Source: Lachnospiraceae bacterium
GTDB taxonomy: Bacteria > Bacillota_A > Clostridia > Lachnospirales > Lachnospiraceae
Direction: 5' to 3'
Length of the DNA stretch: 64,000 nt
Assembly (NCBI GenBank): GCA_004556565.1
Contig: SFGN01000007.1
Location: 29,707 to 93,706 of the forward strand
The translations under genes were made by a program, and so were the position numbers. This document shows, one piece after another, positions 16,833 to 24,954 of the stretch. The notes beneath the pieces were generated by a model that ran no database searches, was not told the DNA's origin, and saw nothing but the letters and a program-made list of their open reading frames with translations. How positions within the stretch are numbered: the first letter of the stretch is position 1; each line of letters opens with the position of its first letter.

Positions 16833-18164
16833 TCGTAATTCGTTTCCGAATTTTGTATACTGAGGCATCCATGCCAGACGCACAGTCCCTATCGGGCCGT
16901 TCCTCTGCTTGGCAATAATAATTTCAGCAATATTCTTATCCTCTGTATCCGGTTTATAGTAATCCTCGCGGTAAATAAACATACACACATCCGCATCCTG
17001 CTCAATTGCCCCGGATTCGCGGAGATCAGAAAGCATCGGACGTTTATCCGTTCTGGACTCCACCGCACGGCTCAACTGTGACAGTGCGATCACCGGAACA
17101 TTCAGTTCTCTTGCAAGCCCTTTCAGGGAACGGGAAATTTCCGAAATCTCCTGCTGACGGCTCTCATTACTCCGCTTACTGCTTCCACTCATAAGTTGCA
17201 GGTAGTCGATAATAATCAAATCCAGTCCATGCTCCAACTTATATTTCCTGCATTTAGACCGCATCTCAGCAATCGAAATACCGGACGTATCATCAATGAT
17301 CAGTTTTGATTTACCGATCGTGCCTGCACCTTCGATAAGTTTTTCCCAGTCACTGTCTTTCAGATTACCGGTACGAAGCACCTGGGCATCAACATTTGAT
17401 TCCAGAGAAAACAGACGGTTCACCAGCTGCTCCTTTGACATTTCAAGGCTGAAAATTGCTACCGCTTTCTTCTGACGAAATGCCACATGCTGTGCTATAT
17501 TCAGCACAAATGCTGTTTTCCCCATTGATGGCCTTGCTGCAATCAAGATCAGGTCAGACGGCTGCAGCCCGGATAATTTATAATCCAGATCAATAAACCC
17601 GGTCGGAATTCCAGTCACATGCCCCTTTGTCTTGGATGCACGTTCAATATTATCCAGCGCGTTCAGGACGACCTGCTTGATTGGGACAAATTCCTGCATG
17701 TTTCCCCGTTCTACCAAGGAAAAAATCTGTTTCTCTGTTGTCTCAAGAATTTCTTCCAACGGCTTATTCTCCAGATAACAGATATTGGCAATCTCTTCAT
17801 TAATTTTAATCAGCCTTCGTAGCGTTGCCTTCTCCCTGACGATCTGGGCATAGTATTTTACGTTTGCCGAAGTCTGTATGCCTGACAAAAGCTCTCTGGC
17901 ATATTCCATACTGCTGACTTCGGGAGGGACATTTTTTTCTTTCAAATGTTCCTGCAGCGTAATCAGATCCACCGGCTTTCCCGCATGGAATAATTCCACC
18001 ATGCTGTCGAACAGAATTCCATAGGTTGTCTGATAAAAATCCTCTCCGGAAATAATCTCCGAAGCGATCAGGACAGCATCTCTGTTCATCAACATTGCCC
18101 CCACAACTGCCTGCTCTGCTTCCGTGCTGTGAGGCATTATTCTTTTAATAACCGCTTCTTCCAT
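16818..18164 (-). CDS. dnaB: Replicative DNA helicase DnaB
   Basis: About 448 residues, the hexameric helicase of the replication fork. The N-terminal helical domain opens MPHSTEAEQAVVGAMLMN. The RecA-like domain has Walker A AARPSMGKTAFVLNIA, H1a-type GIPTGFIDLDYKLSGL, Walker B DLIIIDYLQLMSG and the H4 region SDLRESGAIEQDADVCMFIY, with the arginine finger region AKQRNGPIGTVRL. All key residues are present, and no intein interrupts the ATPase motifs. It is the last gene after gdpP and rplI, the conserved Firmicutes order. The ATG at 18164 is preferred over a TTG at 18188. Confidence 0.96.
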   Translation of the reverse strand: MEEAVIKRIMPHSTEAEQAVVGAMLMNRDAVLIASEIISGEDFYQTTYGILFDSMVELFHAGKPVDLITLQEHLKEKNVPPEVSSMEYARELLSGIQTSANVKYYAQIVREKATLRRLIKINEEIANICYLENKPLEEILETTEKQIFSLVERGNMQEFVPIKQVVLNALDNIERASKTKGHVTGIPTGFIDLDYKLSGLQPSDLILIAARPSMGKTAFVLNIAQHVAFRQKKAVAIFSLEMSKEQLVNRLFSLESNVDAQVLRTGNLKDSDWEKLIEGAGTIGKSKLIIDDTSGISIAEMRSKCRKYKLEHGLDLIIIDYLQLMSGSSKRSNESRQQEISEISRSLKGLARELNVPVIALSQLSRAVESRTDKRPMLSDLRESGAIEQDADVCMFIYREDYYKPDTEDKNIAEIIIAKQRNGPIGTVRLAWMPQYTKFGNELRKQDQ

Positions 18165-18194
18165 AAAAGATTTCCACTCCTGATCCAAATCTTT

Positions 18195-18644
18195 TTATGC
18201 TTCTTCTTTAACAACCACTTTCAACTCCGCGGTCACTTCCGGATGAAGTTTGATCGGTACGGTATAAGTCCCAAGAGCTTTAATTGCATCTTTCAGCTGA
18301 ATCTTCTTTTTATCTATATCAAGTCCCATCTGCTCTTTGACAGCAGCACCGATTTCTTTACTGGACACGGATCCGAAAGCCCGGCCGCCTTCCCCTACTT
18401 TGATAGAAAGCACCACCTGGCCTTCTGCCAGCTCACCGGACAGCTTCTGCGCCTGAGCAAGCTGCTCCTTCGCTTTTTTAGCTTTATTATCATTCTGGAG
18501 CTTCAAATCGTTCAGATTCTTGCTGTTTGCTTCCAGCCCAAGCTTTTTCGGCAGGATAAAGTTTCTTGCATATCCGTCGCTTACATTGACAATCTCACCC
18601 TTTTTGCCAAGGGCTTTTACATCCTGTAATAAAATCACTTTCAT
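18195..18644 (-). CDS. rplI: 50S ribosomal protein L9
   Basis: A 149-residue protein with normal L9 length. The N-domain begins MKVILLQDVKALGKKGEIVN and has VSDGYARNFILPKKLGLEA, the L9 signature. A long connecting helix (KNLNDLKLQNDNKAKKAKE) and a C-domain (FGSVSSKEIGAAV) follow. It binds 23S rRNA at the base of the L1 stalk and helps maintain reading frame. It lies 21 bp after gdpP with AAGGAG before the ATG, in operon with dnaB. Confidence 0.97.
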   Translation of the reverse strand: MKVILLQDVKALGKKGEIVNVSDGYARNFILPKKLGLEANSKNLNDLKLQNDNKAKKAKEQLAQAQKLSGELAEGQVVLSIKVGEGGRAFGSVSSKEIGAAVKEQMGLDIDKKKIQLKDAIKALGTYTVPIKLHPEVTAELKVVVKEEA

Positions 18645-18665
18645 GTTCTTACACTCCTTTTCCCG

Positions 18666-20711
18666 TTAAATATCCCCATCTTCAATCATGCGGTCGATGG
18701 TCGCTTTCAAAGTTTTAATCGCTTCTTCCATATCCGTATGCTCAAACTGTGCCCCAGCGGCATTGATATGTCCACCGCCTCCAAGCCGTTCAGCGATAAT
18801 CTGCACATTTACTTCATCGATTGAACGGGCACTGAGATATATCTTTTCATTGTAGATCGTCAGCACAAAAGATGCCTTGATTCCGCTGATATCCAGCAAC
18901 TCATTTGCCGTCTGTGCCCCCAGAACCGTCGGGCTGTCAATATCGCTCGGACACTGCGCGATTGCATATTGCTTACGGTAAACTTCAGCCATACGAACCG
19001 CTTCTGCCTTTGCTCGATAAGAATCAATATCATCACGGAACATCTTTCTTACGCGTGTGATATCCGCCCCACATCTTCTCAGGAATGCCGCCGCTTCAAA
19101 AGTCCTCACTCCTGTCCTGTTCATAAAGTTACGGGTGTCAATCATAATTCCGGCATACAGGCAGTCCGCCTCCACTCTCGGAATCTTCACATCATCAACA
19201 ATGTACTGCAGTACCTCCGCAACCATCTCACATGTGGAAGATGAGTACGGTTCCACATAAGAAAGCACCGCATTCTCGATCACTGTGCTGCCCTGTCTGT
19301 GATGGTCGAGCACCGCCGTCATGCGTGACCGCTTCAGAAGCTCCGGACATTCCGTCATCTGCGGTTTGTTCGTGTCCACGACAATCACCATGGTATTATC
19401 CCCCATGTACCCCTTCGCCTGTTCAGATGTCAGAAAAATGTCCCTCGGATATGATGGATTCTGCAAAATCTCATCGTAAAGCGGACGAACCGAACTCGTC
19501 ACATCATTAATAACGATATGTGCTTTTTTCTTCAGCTCTGCTGCTGCGCGATAAATTCCTACGCAGGCACCCAGACTGTCGGCATCCGCCACCTTATGTC
19601 CCATGACAAGTATCTGATCCTTTGTCACGATAAATTCCCGGAGAGCTTCTGCCTTAACACGTGCTTTCACGCGGGTATTCTTAGATGTCTGCTCTTTCTT
19701 TCCGCCGAAATATGTGATCCCGTGGCAGTCCTTCACGACTGCCTGATCGCCGCCCCTTGCGAGTGCCAGATCTATCGCGATACGGGCATAATTATAACTC
19801 TGAGAATACGTCGAAGTATTCAGCCCAAGCCCGATACTCAGCGTAGCAGGACGGGAATTACCGTTATTCACCTGCTTAACTTCTTCCAGCAGGGAAAATT
19901 TATCTTCTTTGATCTTTAAATAACTTTCCTTGCTGATCACAACAAAATATTTATCTTTTTCCAGTTTCTTGACGATTCCGTCCACGTCGCCGATATATTT
20001 CGTAATCTTACGGTCTATCAGTGCAATCAGAAGCGCCTGGCGCACTTCTTCCACACTGTCGATGACCTCGTCAAAATTATCAATATAAATCAGGCCTGCC
20101 ATCAGGCGCTGTGCCTCATTTTCCCTGATATACGCATTCAGCTCAGTCACATCTGTCATACTGACTGCGATCAGATATTCTTTTTCCCTTGCTATCTGCA
20201 GGATTTCCTCCGTTTCACTGAAGCCTTCGATAGAAATCTTTTTCAGTTCCACATGATAATCGCGGTTATCATATGTTACTTCCTTCTCCACACAGTCCAT
20301 CTCCCCTTTCGGAAATACACTGCGGTTCAGTTCCGGAAGAAGCTTCTTCAGATATTTCTCTTTCCTCTGGTTTGAAAATAATTCCTCAAAACGTTTGTTT
20401 TTCCAAAGGATTCTCCCATCTTCCATTAAAATAGCATACGGGGAGGAAAGCTCTTTTAAAAGTGTATTCTGAATGCTCTTGTACTGAGTCGAAAACTGAA
20501 TCATATCCGCCAGTATTAAAGAACGGTTATAGAAATACAGACCGCCCACGATCGCAGCATAAATGATAATGAAAATAGACATCATCACGCCGCCTTTGCG
20601 GTCAATCTTATACATCCAGATATTCATCGCAATCAGAAGCACGGTCATAATAATCGGCCACTGCATATACAGCCGGAGCTGTCCTTTTAATCGCACATCC
20701 TTCTTCTTCAT
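18666..20711 (-). CDS. gdpP: GdpP-type c-di-AMP phosphodiesterase (DHH family)
   Basis: A 681-residue membrane protein. Two N-terminal helices (about 15-60) precede a degenerate PAS domain (AILMEDGRILWKNKRFEELF), a modified GGDEF domain (PATLSIGLGLNTSTYSQSYN) and DHH/DHHA1 phosphoesterase domains with HKVADADSLGACVG, VIVVDTNKP, VLDHHRQGS and GGGGHINAAGAQ. These metal-binding motifs are complete. GdpP hydrolyses c-di-AMP to pApA. C-di-AMP controls potassium transporters in Firmicutes, so the gene may bear on the trk/kdp locus 30 kb away, although no direct link is visible. First gene of the gdpP-rplI-dnaB operon. Confidence 0.95.
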   Translation of the reverse strand: MKKKDVRLKGQLRLYMQWPIIMTVLLIAMNIWMYKIDRKGGVMMSIFIIIYAAIVGGLYFYNRSLILADMIQFSTQYKSIQNTLLKELSSPYAILMEDGRILWKNKRFEELFSNQRKEKYLKKLLPELNRSVFPKGEMDCVEKEVTYDNRDYHVELKKISIEGFSETEEILQIAREKEYLIAVSMTDVTELNAYIRENEAQRLMAGLIYIDNFDEVIDSVEEVRQALLIALIDRKITKYIGDVDGIVKKLEKDKYFVVISKESYLKIKEDKFSLLEEVKQVNNGNSRPATLSIGLGLNTSTYSQSYNYARIAIDLALARGGDQAVVKDCHGITYFGGKKEQTSKNTRVKARVKAEALREFIVTKDQILVMGHKVADADSLGACVGIYRAAAELKKKAHIVINDVTSSVRPLYDEILQNPSYPRDIFLTSEQAKGYMGDNTMVIVVDTNKPQMTECPELLKRSRMTAVLDHHRQGSTVIENAVLSYVEPYSSSTCEMVAEVLQYIVDDVKIPRVEADCLYAGIMIDTRNFMNRTGVRTFEAAAFLRRCGADITRVRKMFRDDIDSYRAKAEAVRMAEVYRKQYAIAQCPSDIDSPTVLGAQTANELLDISGIKASFVLTIYNEKIYLSARSIDEVNVQIIAERLGGGGHINAAGAQFEHTDMEEAIKTLKATIDRMIEDGDI

Positions 20712-20888
20712 CTTATATTCCTCATAATAAACTGATCGGATATTCCGAATAAACTTTTTTCTCCGTAATTACGGAAGCCTTGAGATGCCTGTTTATTATA
20801 GCACCTTTCACGGGATTATTCCACTACTTTGCACCAAATCCCTTTTTAAGGGTTCTTCCCGATAACGCATCGCCGCCCTGATATGATA

Positions 20889-20930
20889 AAAGCCTTTAAA
20901 CACTGATGTCTTCAGCATTTAAAGGCTCTC
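20889..20930 (-). terminator. Terminator of the rpsF-ssb-rpsR operon
   Basis: A long stem pairing AGCCTTTAAACACTG with CAGCATTTAAAGGCT around a short loop, followed on the minus strand by TTTTATC. It starts about 30 bp after the rpsR stop. Confidence 0.85.
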
Positions 20931-20959
20931 TTTCAATTCATGTTATCACACCCAGGCAA

Positions 20960-21226
20960 TTAATCCTGTACGTATGGCATAAGTGCAATATGTCTTGCTC
21001 TCTTGATTGCTACTGTGATAGCTCTCTGATGCTTTGCACAGTTTCCTGTGATTCTCCTCGGAAGAATTTTTCCTCTTTCAGAGATGTATTTTTTCAGCTT
21101 TGCTACGTCTTTGTAATCAATTTCGTTATTCTCTTTTCCGCAGAATACGCAAACTTTTTTTCTTCTGCGTACAGGGCCTCTTCTCTTGAATCCGCCCTCT
21201 GGTTTATTACCCTTTTCGAAAGCCAT
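20960..21226 (-). CDS. rpsR: 30S ribosomal protein S18
   Basis: An 88-residue protein. RRKKVCVFCGKENNEIDYKD is the zinc-binding (C+) form of the S18 N-terminus. It continues LKKYISERGKILPRRITGNC and KHQRAITVAIKRARHIALMP, which are diagnostic for the family. S18 pairs with S6 on the platform of the 30S subunit. Last gene of rpsF-ssb-rpsR, the widely conserved order, with AGGAGGTAAG just upstream. Confidence 0.97.
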   Translation of the reverse strand: MAFEKGNKPEGGFKRRGPVRRRKKVCVFCGKENNEIDYKDVAKLKKYISERGKILPRRITGNCAKHQRAITVAIKRARHIALMPYVQD

Positions 21227-21274
21227 TTTTCTTACCTCCTGATTGAATCAAGTACGTCTCTCTGTCCGGAGAAA

Positions 21275-21724
21275 CTAGTTAAACGGCAACTCCTCGTCAA
21301 TCCCGTCCGGAATATTCATAAATCCATCGCCCGCGTCAACGCTCGGTGTACGTGCCGGCGCCGGTGCAGCCTGTCTGTAAGAACCTCTGTTAGCTTCGCT
21401 CTCTGCTCTGCTCTCAGCAAATTCCTGTTCCTCTACAACTACTTCTGTCGTATAGACTTTATTGCCGTCCTTGTTCACGTAGCTTCCTGTCTGGATTCTT
21501 CCCGAAACAGAAACCCGCATTCCCTGACGGAAATACTTCTCTGCAAATTCTGCGGAACGACCGAACACAACACACGGAATAAAATCTGCGGTCGCGTCAT
21601 TGTCCCTCTTGAATCTGCGGTCAACGGCCAATGTATATCTTCCTACTGCGGTTGAACTGTCACCCTGTGAATATCTAACTTCCGGGTCTCTTGTAAGGCG
21701 ACCCACCAAAACCACTTTGTTCAT
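21275..21724 (-). CDS. ssb: Single-stranded DNA-binding protein
   Basis: A 149-residue SSB. The OB fold begins MNKVVLVGRLTRDPEVRYSQ and has the core AVDRRFKRDNDATADFIPCV and MRVSVSGRIQTGSYVNKDGN. A flexible Ala/Pro-rich linker and the acidic C-terminal tip GIDEELPFN follow; the tip recruits replication and repair partners. It lies between rpsF and rpsR, as in most Firmicutes, separated from rpsF by 14 bp. Confidence 0.96.
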   Translation of the reverse strand: MNKVVLVGRLTRDPEVRYSQGDSSTAVGRYTLAVDRRFKRDNDATADFIPCVVFGRSAEFAEKYFRQGMRVSVSGRIQTGSYVNKDGNKVYTTEVVVEEQEFAESRAESEANRGSYRQAAPAPARTPSVDAGDGFMNIPDGIDEELPFN

Positions 21725-21738
21725 ATATACCTCTTTCT

Positions 21739-22026
21739 TTATGCTTCCTGTCTAACGCATAAATATCTGAGAACATTATCCATGATACGGATACGCTGCT
21801 CAATCTCTGCCGGAGCAGTACTCTCAGCTTCGAAGTGGATGAAGTAGTAATATCCTTCTTTCATTTTCTGAATTTCGTAAGCAAATCTTCTCTTACCCCA
21901 TTCATCAACATCCGTTACGACACCGCCGAAACGTGTAATGAGAGCTTTTACTTTCTCAATCACTTCTGCTCTTGCATCGTCTTCGATTTTTGCGCTGACA
22001 ACAACAGCTAACTCATACTTGTTCAT
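21739..22026 (-). CDS. rpsF: 30S ribosomal protein S6
   Basis: A 95-residue S6. MNKYELAVVVSAKIEDDARA is the family start, KRRFAYEIQKMKEGYYYFIH the rRNA/S18-binding strand region and IMDNVLRYLCVR the end. The ATG at 22026 follows AAGGAGGTGCAAAGAC; a longer in-frame start at 22095 would run through the structured leader and is rejected. First gene of the S6-SSB-S18 operon. Confidence 0.96.
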   Translation of the reverse strand: MNKYELAVVVSAKIEDDARAEVIEKVKALITRFGGVVTDVDEWGKRRFAYEIQKMKEGYYYFIHFEAESTAPAEIEQRIRIMDNVLRYLCVRQEA

Positions 22027-22043
22027 GTCTTTGCACCTCCTTC

Positions 22044-22099
22044 TGGTCTCTGGCCCCCGGACTCCCCGGGAACAAGGAATGTAAATAGCCGTCATTCCT
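22044..22099 (-). promoter_or_regulatory. Structured rpsF leader, possible S6:S18 autoregulatory element
   Basis: On the minus strand a 7-bp stem AGGAATG/CATTCCT encloses a loop containing ACGG, followed by a GC-rich hairpin CCCGG-GGAGT-CCGGG just before the ribosome binding site. S6:S18 complexes are known to repress rpsF operons by binding leader RNA with a CCG-containing element. Position fits, but I cannot show a match to the covariance model. Confidence 0.35.
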
Positions 22100-22184
22100 A
22101 TAATTAAAACGGCATGTCACAATTTGAAATATTATCATATATCCCTGCATATTTCAAGCATTTTTCAAAAATATTTATAACCTT

Positions 22185-22373
22185 TCAGACGGTATGCCTG
22201 ATTTCTTTTGTATTCTTTTCCACCAGTTTTCTCGGGACCATCACCTGATGCCCGCACCCGGTGCATTTCAATCTGAAATCAGCCCCAACGCGAAGCACCA
22301 TCCACTCGGAGCATCCGCATGGATGTGGTTTCTTCATACGGATAATATCTCCCTGTGCGAAACGATCTGCCAT
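22185..22373 (-). CDS. DUF951 zinc-ribbon protein
   Basis: A 62-residue member of the DUF951 family: FAQGDIIRMKKPHPCGCSEW and VGADFRLKCTGCGHQVMVPR. Two Cys pairs (CGC and CTGC) form a likely zinc ribbon. The function is unknown; in Firmicutes the gene is usually near rpsF or parB. Here it lies 2 bp after the sortase gene and about 90 bp before the rpsF leader, so it is probably co-transcribed with the sortase. AGGGGAG lies before the ATG. Confidence 0.88.
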   Translation of the reverse strand: MADRFAQGDIIRMKKPHPCGCSEWMVLRVGADFRLKCTGCGHQVMVPRKLVEKNTKEIRHTV

Positions 22374-22375
22374 AA

Positions 22376-23524
22376 TTACTCCCCTCCTGTTACCTTTTCC
22401 TGCCTGACCACGACTCCCTGCAGCAAAAATCTTTCCTCGTCATTTACGTTTGTACAGGTTGACAGGCTTACAATATGAGACTGGGAATGAATTTCCGCAT
22501 CCACCGGATAAAATGCCCCGCTTCTGCACATGTTCAGATACTCCTGAAACTGCATATCAGATGTAAAATCCAGTGTATAATATTCTGAGGAAGCGTCAAC
22601 GATACTTGCCGCAAATATTTTACACGTTGTAACCTTCCCGTCCGGCGTATAAATGTAAAAATATGGATGTTCCCTGCAGAAATCTTCATCTGCATATTGA
22701 TTAAGCTGGGAGAACATCTCTCCCCCCACCTTCATATTATGCCCGTAAATGAAAGTATTGCGGTCAGCAAGCGGGGCACTGTTTCGCATATCCATAAAAA
22801 TCGCTCCAAGTTTATTGTCCCCGTTCTGAAATGTTTTTGTCAGATATTCTTTATTGTCCGAACTCTTTACCACCGGATAACTGATAATGGACGGCTCTTC
22901 AAAACGAATCCATGCAACCGTATCCGGATTCTCCTGGAGCAGTGCATTGAAATTAATGCTAAATGCTCTGGCTTCTGCAATATTTTCATCCTCGCCCGCG
23001 GGAAGTGAGACTGCCAGCTCTCTGACCGCCTGATACTCTTCGCCTCCCTGATAATATTCCATAAGCAATTGTGCAAGCTGAAACCCGGAAAAGCAGAATA
23101 CGGCCAGGCATGCGACCAGCAGAATACTGACTGCCAGCTTTCTGCGTTTTTTCTTTCTTCTTTCCTTCAGATGCCTCTCCAGATCCTGATTGTTGATTTT
23201 CTTTTTCTTCCCGGCTTTCTCCGGATGTGCCCCGCTGCGGTTTTTATTTCTTTTCTCCGCAGCCCTTGAGGGCTGTCCTCTTTCAACTCTCTCCCCGGTG
23301 TCTGACCTTCGCCTGTCTCCCTGTCTTTCCGGGACGGCTGAATTTTGCCTTCTTTCTCGTCTCACCGGTGCATCAGCGCTTCGGCTGCCGGCTTTCTGCC
23401 CGGATTTTTTTGTGCCCTGGTTTTTACTCCCGGAATTCTGCCGTTCACCTAACTGATTCCGTCTTCTTTCTCCTGTGAGTTTCCCCGCCTGGTTTCTTTC
23501 TCTGCTTTCCTCTTGTGTTTCCAT
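22376..23524 (-). CDS. srtB: Class B sortase with long basic N-terminal region
   Basis: About 382 residues. The first 135 are a low-complexity, Arg/Lys/Gln/Glu-rich cytoplasmic segment (GERRRNQLGERQNSGSKNQG), followed by one membrane helix (KLAVSILLVACLAVFCFSGF) and an extracellular sortase domain. Catalytic residues are visible: His in TFIYGHNMKVGGEMFSQL, Cys in HIVSLSTCTNVNDEERF, and the Arg in the same segment. The YGHNM and LSTC motifs mark class B. Sortase B usually anchors a few surface or pilus proteins; no obvious substrate is adjacent. The cytoplasmic tail is far longer than the usual few residues. Start chosen at METQEESRERNQ. Confidence 0.9.
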   Translation of the reverse strand: METQEESRERNQAGKLTGERRRNQLGERQNSGSKNQGTKKSGQKAGSRSADAPVRRERRQNSAVPERQGDRRRSDTGERVERGQPSRAAEKRNKNRSGAHPEKAGKKKKINNQDLERHLKERRKKKRRKLAVSILLVACLAVFCFSGFQLAQLLMEYYQGGEEYQAVRELAVSLPAGEDENIAEARAFSINFNALLQENPDTVAWIRFEEPSIISYPVVKSSDNKEYLTKTFQNGDNKLGAIFMDMRNSAPLADRNTFIYGHNMKVGGEMFSQLNQYADEDFCREHPYFYIYTPDGKVTTCKIFAASIVDASSEYYTLDFTSDMQFQEYLNMCRSGAFYPVDAEIHSQSHIVSLSTCTNVNDEERFLLQGVVVRQEKVTGGE

Positions 23525-23595
23525 TCGACTGCCTCGATTCTCCTTCAATTTTATCTTTTGCCGGCTGCAGTTTTGATAATCCATACCCGTGACAT

Positions 23596-24471
23596 TTACT
23601 TATATTTTCTTGTTTTCAGCAATTCGTCAATGGCAAATGCAACCCCCAGATTGTCATTTGATTTTGTTATATATTTTACTGTCTCCTTAATTTCCGGAAC
23701 CGAATTTTCCATAGCAACGGTTGCCCCGAAATCCATTGATAACATAGAGTAATCATTCATGCTGTCCCCCAAAACCATCACTTCATCCATCATATATCCC
23801 AGTGACTCGATATATTCTTTCAGAACCGGTCCTTTCTGTGCACGCACATCTGTAATTTCAAGATTATTGACCCAAGAAGAAGCAACCGCAATCAGCGGGT
23901 TATTTCCCAGCTTTTTCTCTATCGAAGCAATTGTTTCCTCATCTTTTGCATACAGAAATATTTTATAGACCGGCACATTCTCATTTCTCAGTGCCTGAAA
24001 ATCAGGAACGATTTTTGTGCTTGCCTCCATCCTTTTATACAATCCTGTTTTCATAATTTCTTCCGGCTTCATGTCCAGGAAAAATAACTGAAAATATAAA
24101 ACAGAATTTTTCCTGATTTCCTCAGCAGTCCCGATCTGATAATCACAGTCCCGCGTACAGAAAATCATGGAAATATCGTAGGTTTTCAGTATTTCATAAA
24201 TCTCTTCGCACAAATCCATATCCAGCTTCAGACAGCTTACTATCCTGTGCTGCGCATCTCTCACTTCCGCCCCGCTGCTCAGGACATAGTCACATACAAT
24301 ATCCGTCTCTTCCATGATCTGCATGGCGGTGTGATAATTTCTCCCGGTAGCTATGATGAACCGAATTCCGGCATCCTGGGCACGATGTATCGCTTCAATC
24401 GTCTGCGGGGCAATCTCATGATTGTCGCCAAGCAGTGTTCCGTCCATATCACTTGCTATTACCTTAATCAT
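23596..24471 (-). CDS. Cof-type HAD-superfamily phosphatase
   Basis: A 291-residue HAD hydrolase, subfamily IIB (Cof). Motif I is IASDMDGTLLGDNHEI with the nucleophile Asp, motif II RFIIATGRN, motif III the Lys in ALRNENVPVYKIF or AQKGPVLKEYIESL, and motif IV EVMVLGDSMNDYSMLSM. The cap domain lies between about 80 and 200. Such enzymes dephosphorylate sugar phosphates or FMN/pyridoxal phosphate; the substrate cannot be told. It is a single gene between the tRNA terminator and the sortase gene. Confidence 0.92.
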   Translation of the reverse strand: MIKVIASDMDGTLLGDNHEIAPQTIEAIHRAQDAGIRFIIATGRNYHTAMQIMEETDIVCDYVLSSGAEVRDAQHRIVSCLKLDMDLCEEIYEILKTYDISMIFCTRDCDYQIGTAEEIRKNSVLYFQLFFLDMKPEEIMKTGLYKRMEASTKIVPDFQALRNENVPVYKIFLYAKDEETIASIEKKLGNNPLIAVASSWVNNLEITDVRAQKGPVLKEYIESLGYMMDEVMVLGDSMNDYSMLSMDFGATVAMENSVPEIKETVKYITKSNDNLGVAFAIDELLKTRKYK

Positions 24472-24570
24472 ATAAATCTCCCTCTCTGTGAAATACTACT
24501 GTTATTCTGATTTGGCGCTTTTCATTTACCATAATAGAACAGCCGCCTGTTTGTCAAGAAATATGATAAA

Positions 24571-24600
24571 AAGTCCCCATAACCTCTGTTACGGGGACTT
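24571..24600 (-). terminator. Terminator of the tRNA-Glu/tRNA-Cys transcript
   Basis: A stem AAGTCCCCATAAC with GTTACGGGGACTT around a 4-nt loop, followed on the minus strand by TTTTTATC. It begins 6 bp after the tRNA-Cys 3' end. Confidence 0.85.
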
Positions 24601-24605
24601 TCAAG

Positions 24606-24677
24606 AGGCGCAGACCGGATTTGAACCGGTGAATCAGGGTGTTGCAGACCCACGCCTTACCACTTGGCTACTGCGCC
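24606..24677 (-). tRNA. tRNA-Cys (anticodon GCA)
   Basis: Cloverleaf with acceptor stem GGCGCAG/CTGCGCC, a short D arm (GCCAAGTGGTAAGGC), an anticodon loop containing GCA, the GGTTCAAATCC T arm and discriminator U73, typical of tRNA-Cys. CCA is not encoded. It follows tRNA-Glu by 4 bp on the same strand. Confidence 0.96.
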
Positions 24678-24681
24678 ATAA

Positions 24682-24753
24682 TGACTCCTACGGGAATCGA
24701 ACCCGTGTTACCGCCGTGAAAGGGCGATGTCTTAACCGCTTGACCAAGGAGCC
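24682..24753 (-). tRNA. tRNA-Glu (anticodon TTC)
   Basis: Acceptor stem GGCTCCT/AGGAGTC, anticodon stem-loop CCGCC-type around TTC, T arm GGGTTCGATTCCC and discriminator A. CCA is not encoded. First of a two-tRNA transcript with tRNA-Cys. Confidence 0.96.
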
Positions 24754-24954
24754 TTATTATACAATATAAAATATTTTGTCAAATATTTATCGCACGGCCG
24801 CTGTTTCCACAGCGACCGTTTTGTATGATATCATAGGTTATATACTTTTGCAAGTATTTTTTTATATTTTTCTAACCTTTTTTTGACGGCAGTTACAGTC
24901 CTCACTATGATCATCACCTACATGCGAACCCGGCATGCTGACGCATTACATTTT

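Noticed and set aside
24793..24819. CGGCCGCTGT/ACAGCGACCG hairpin as a terminator of cysK
   Set aside because: There is no T-run on the cysK strand and it lies about 140 bp beyond the stop, so I could not support the call.
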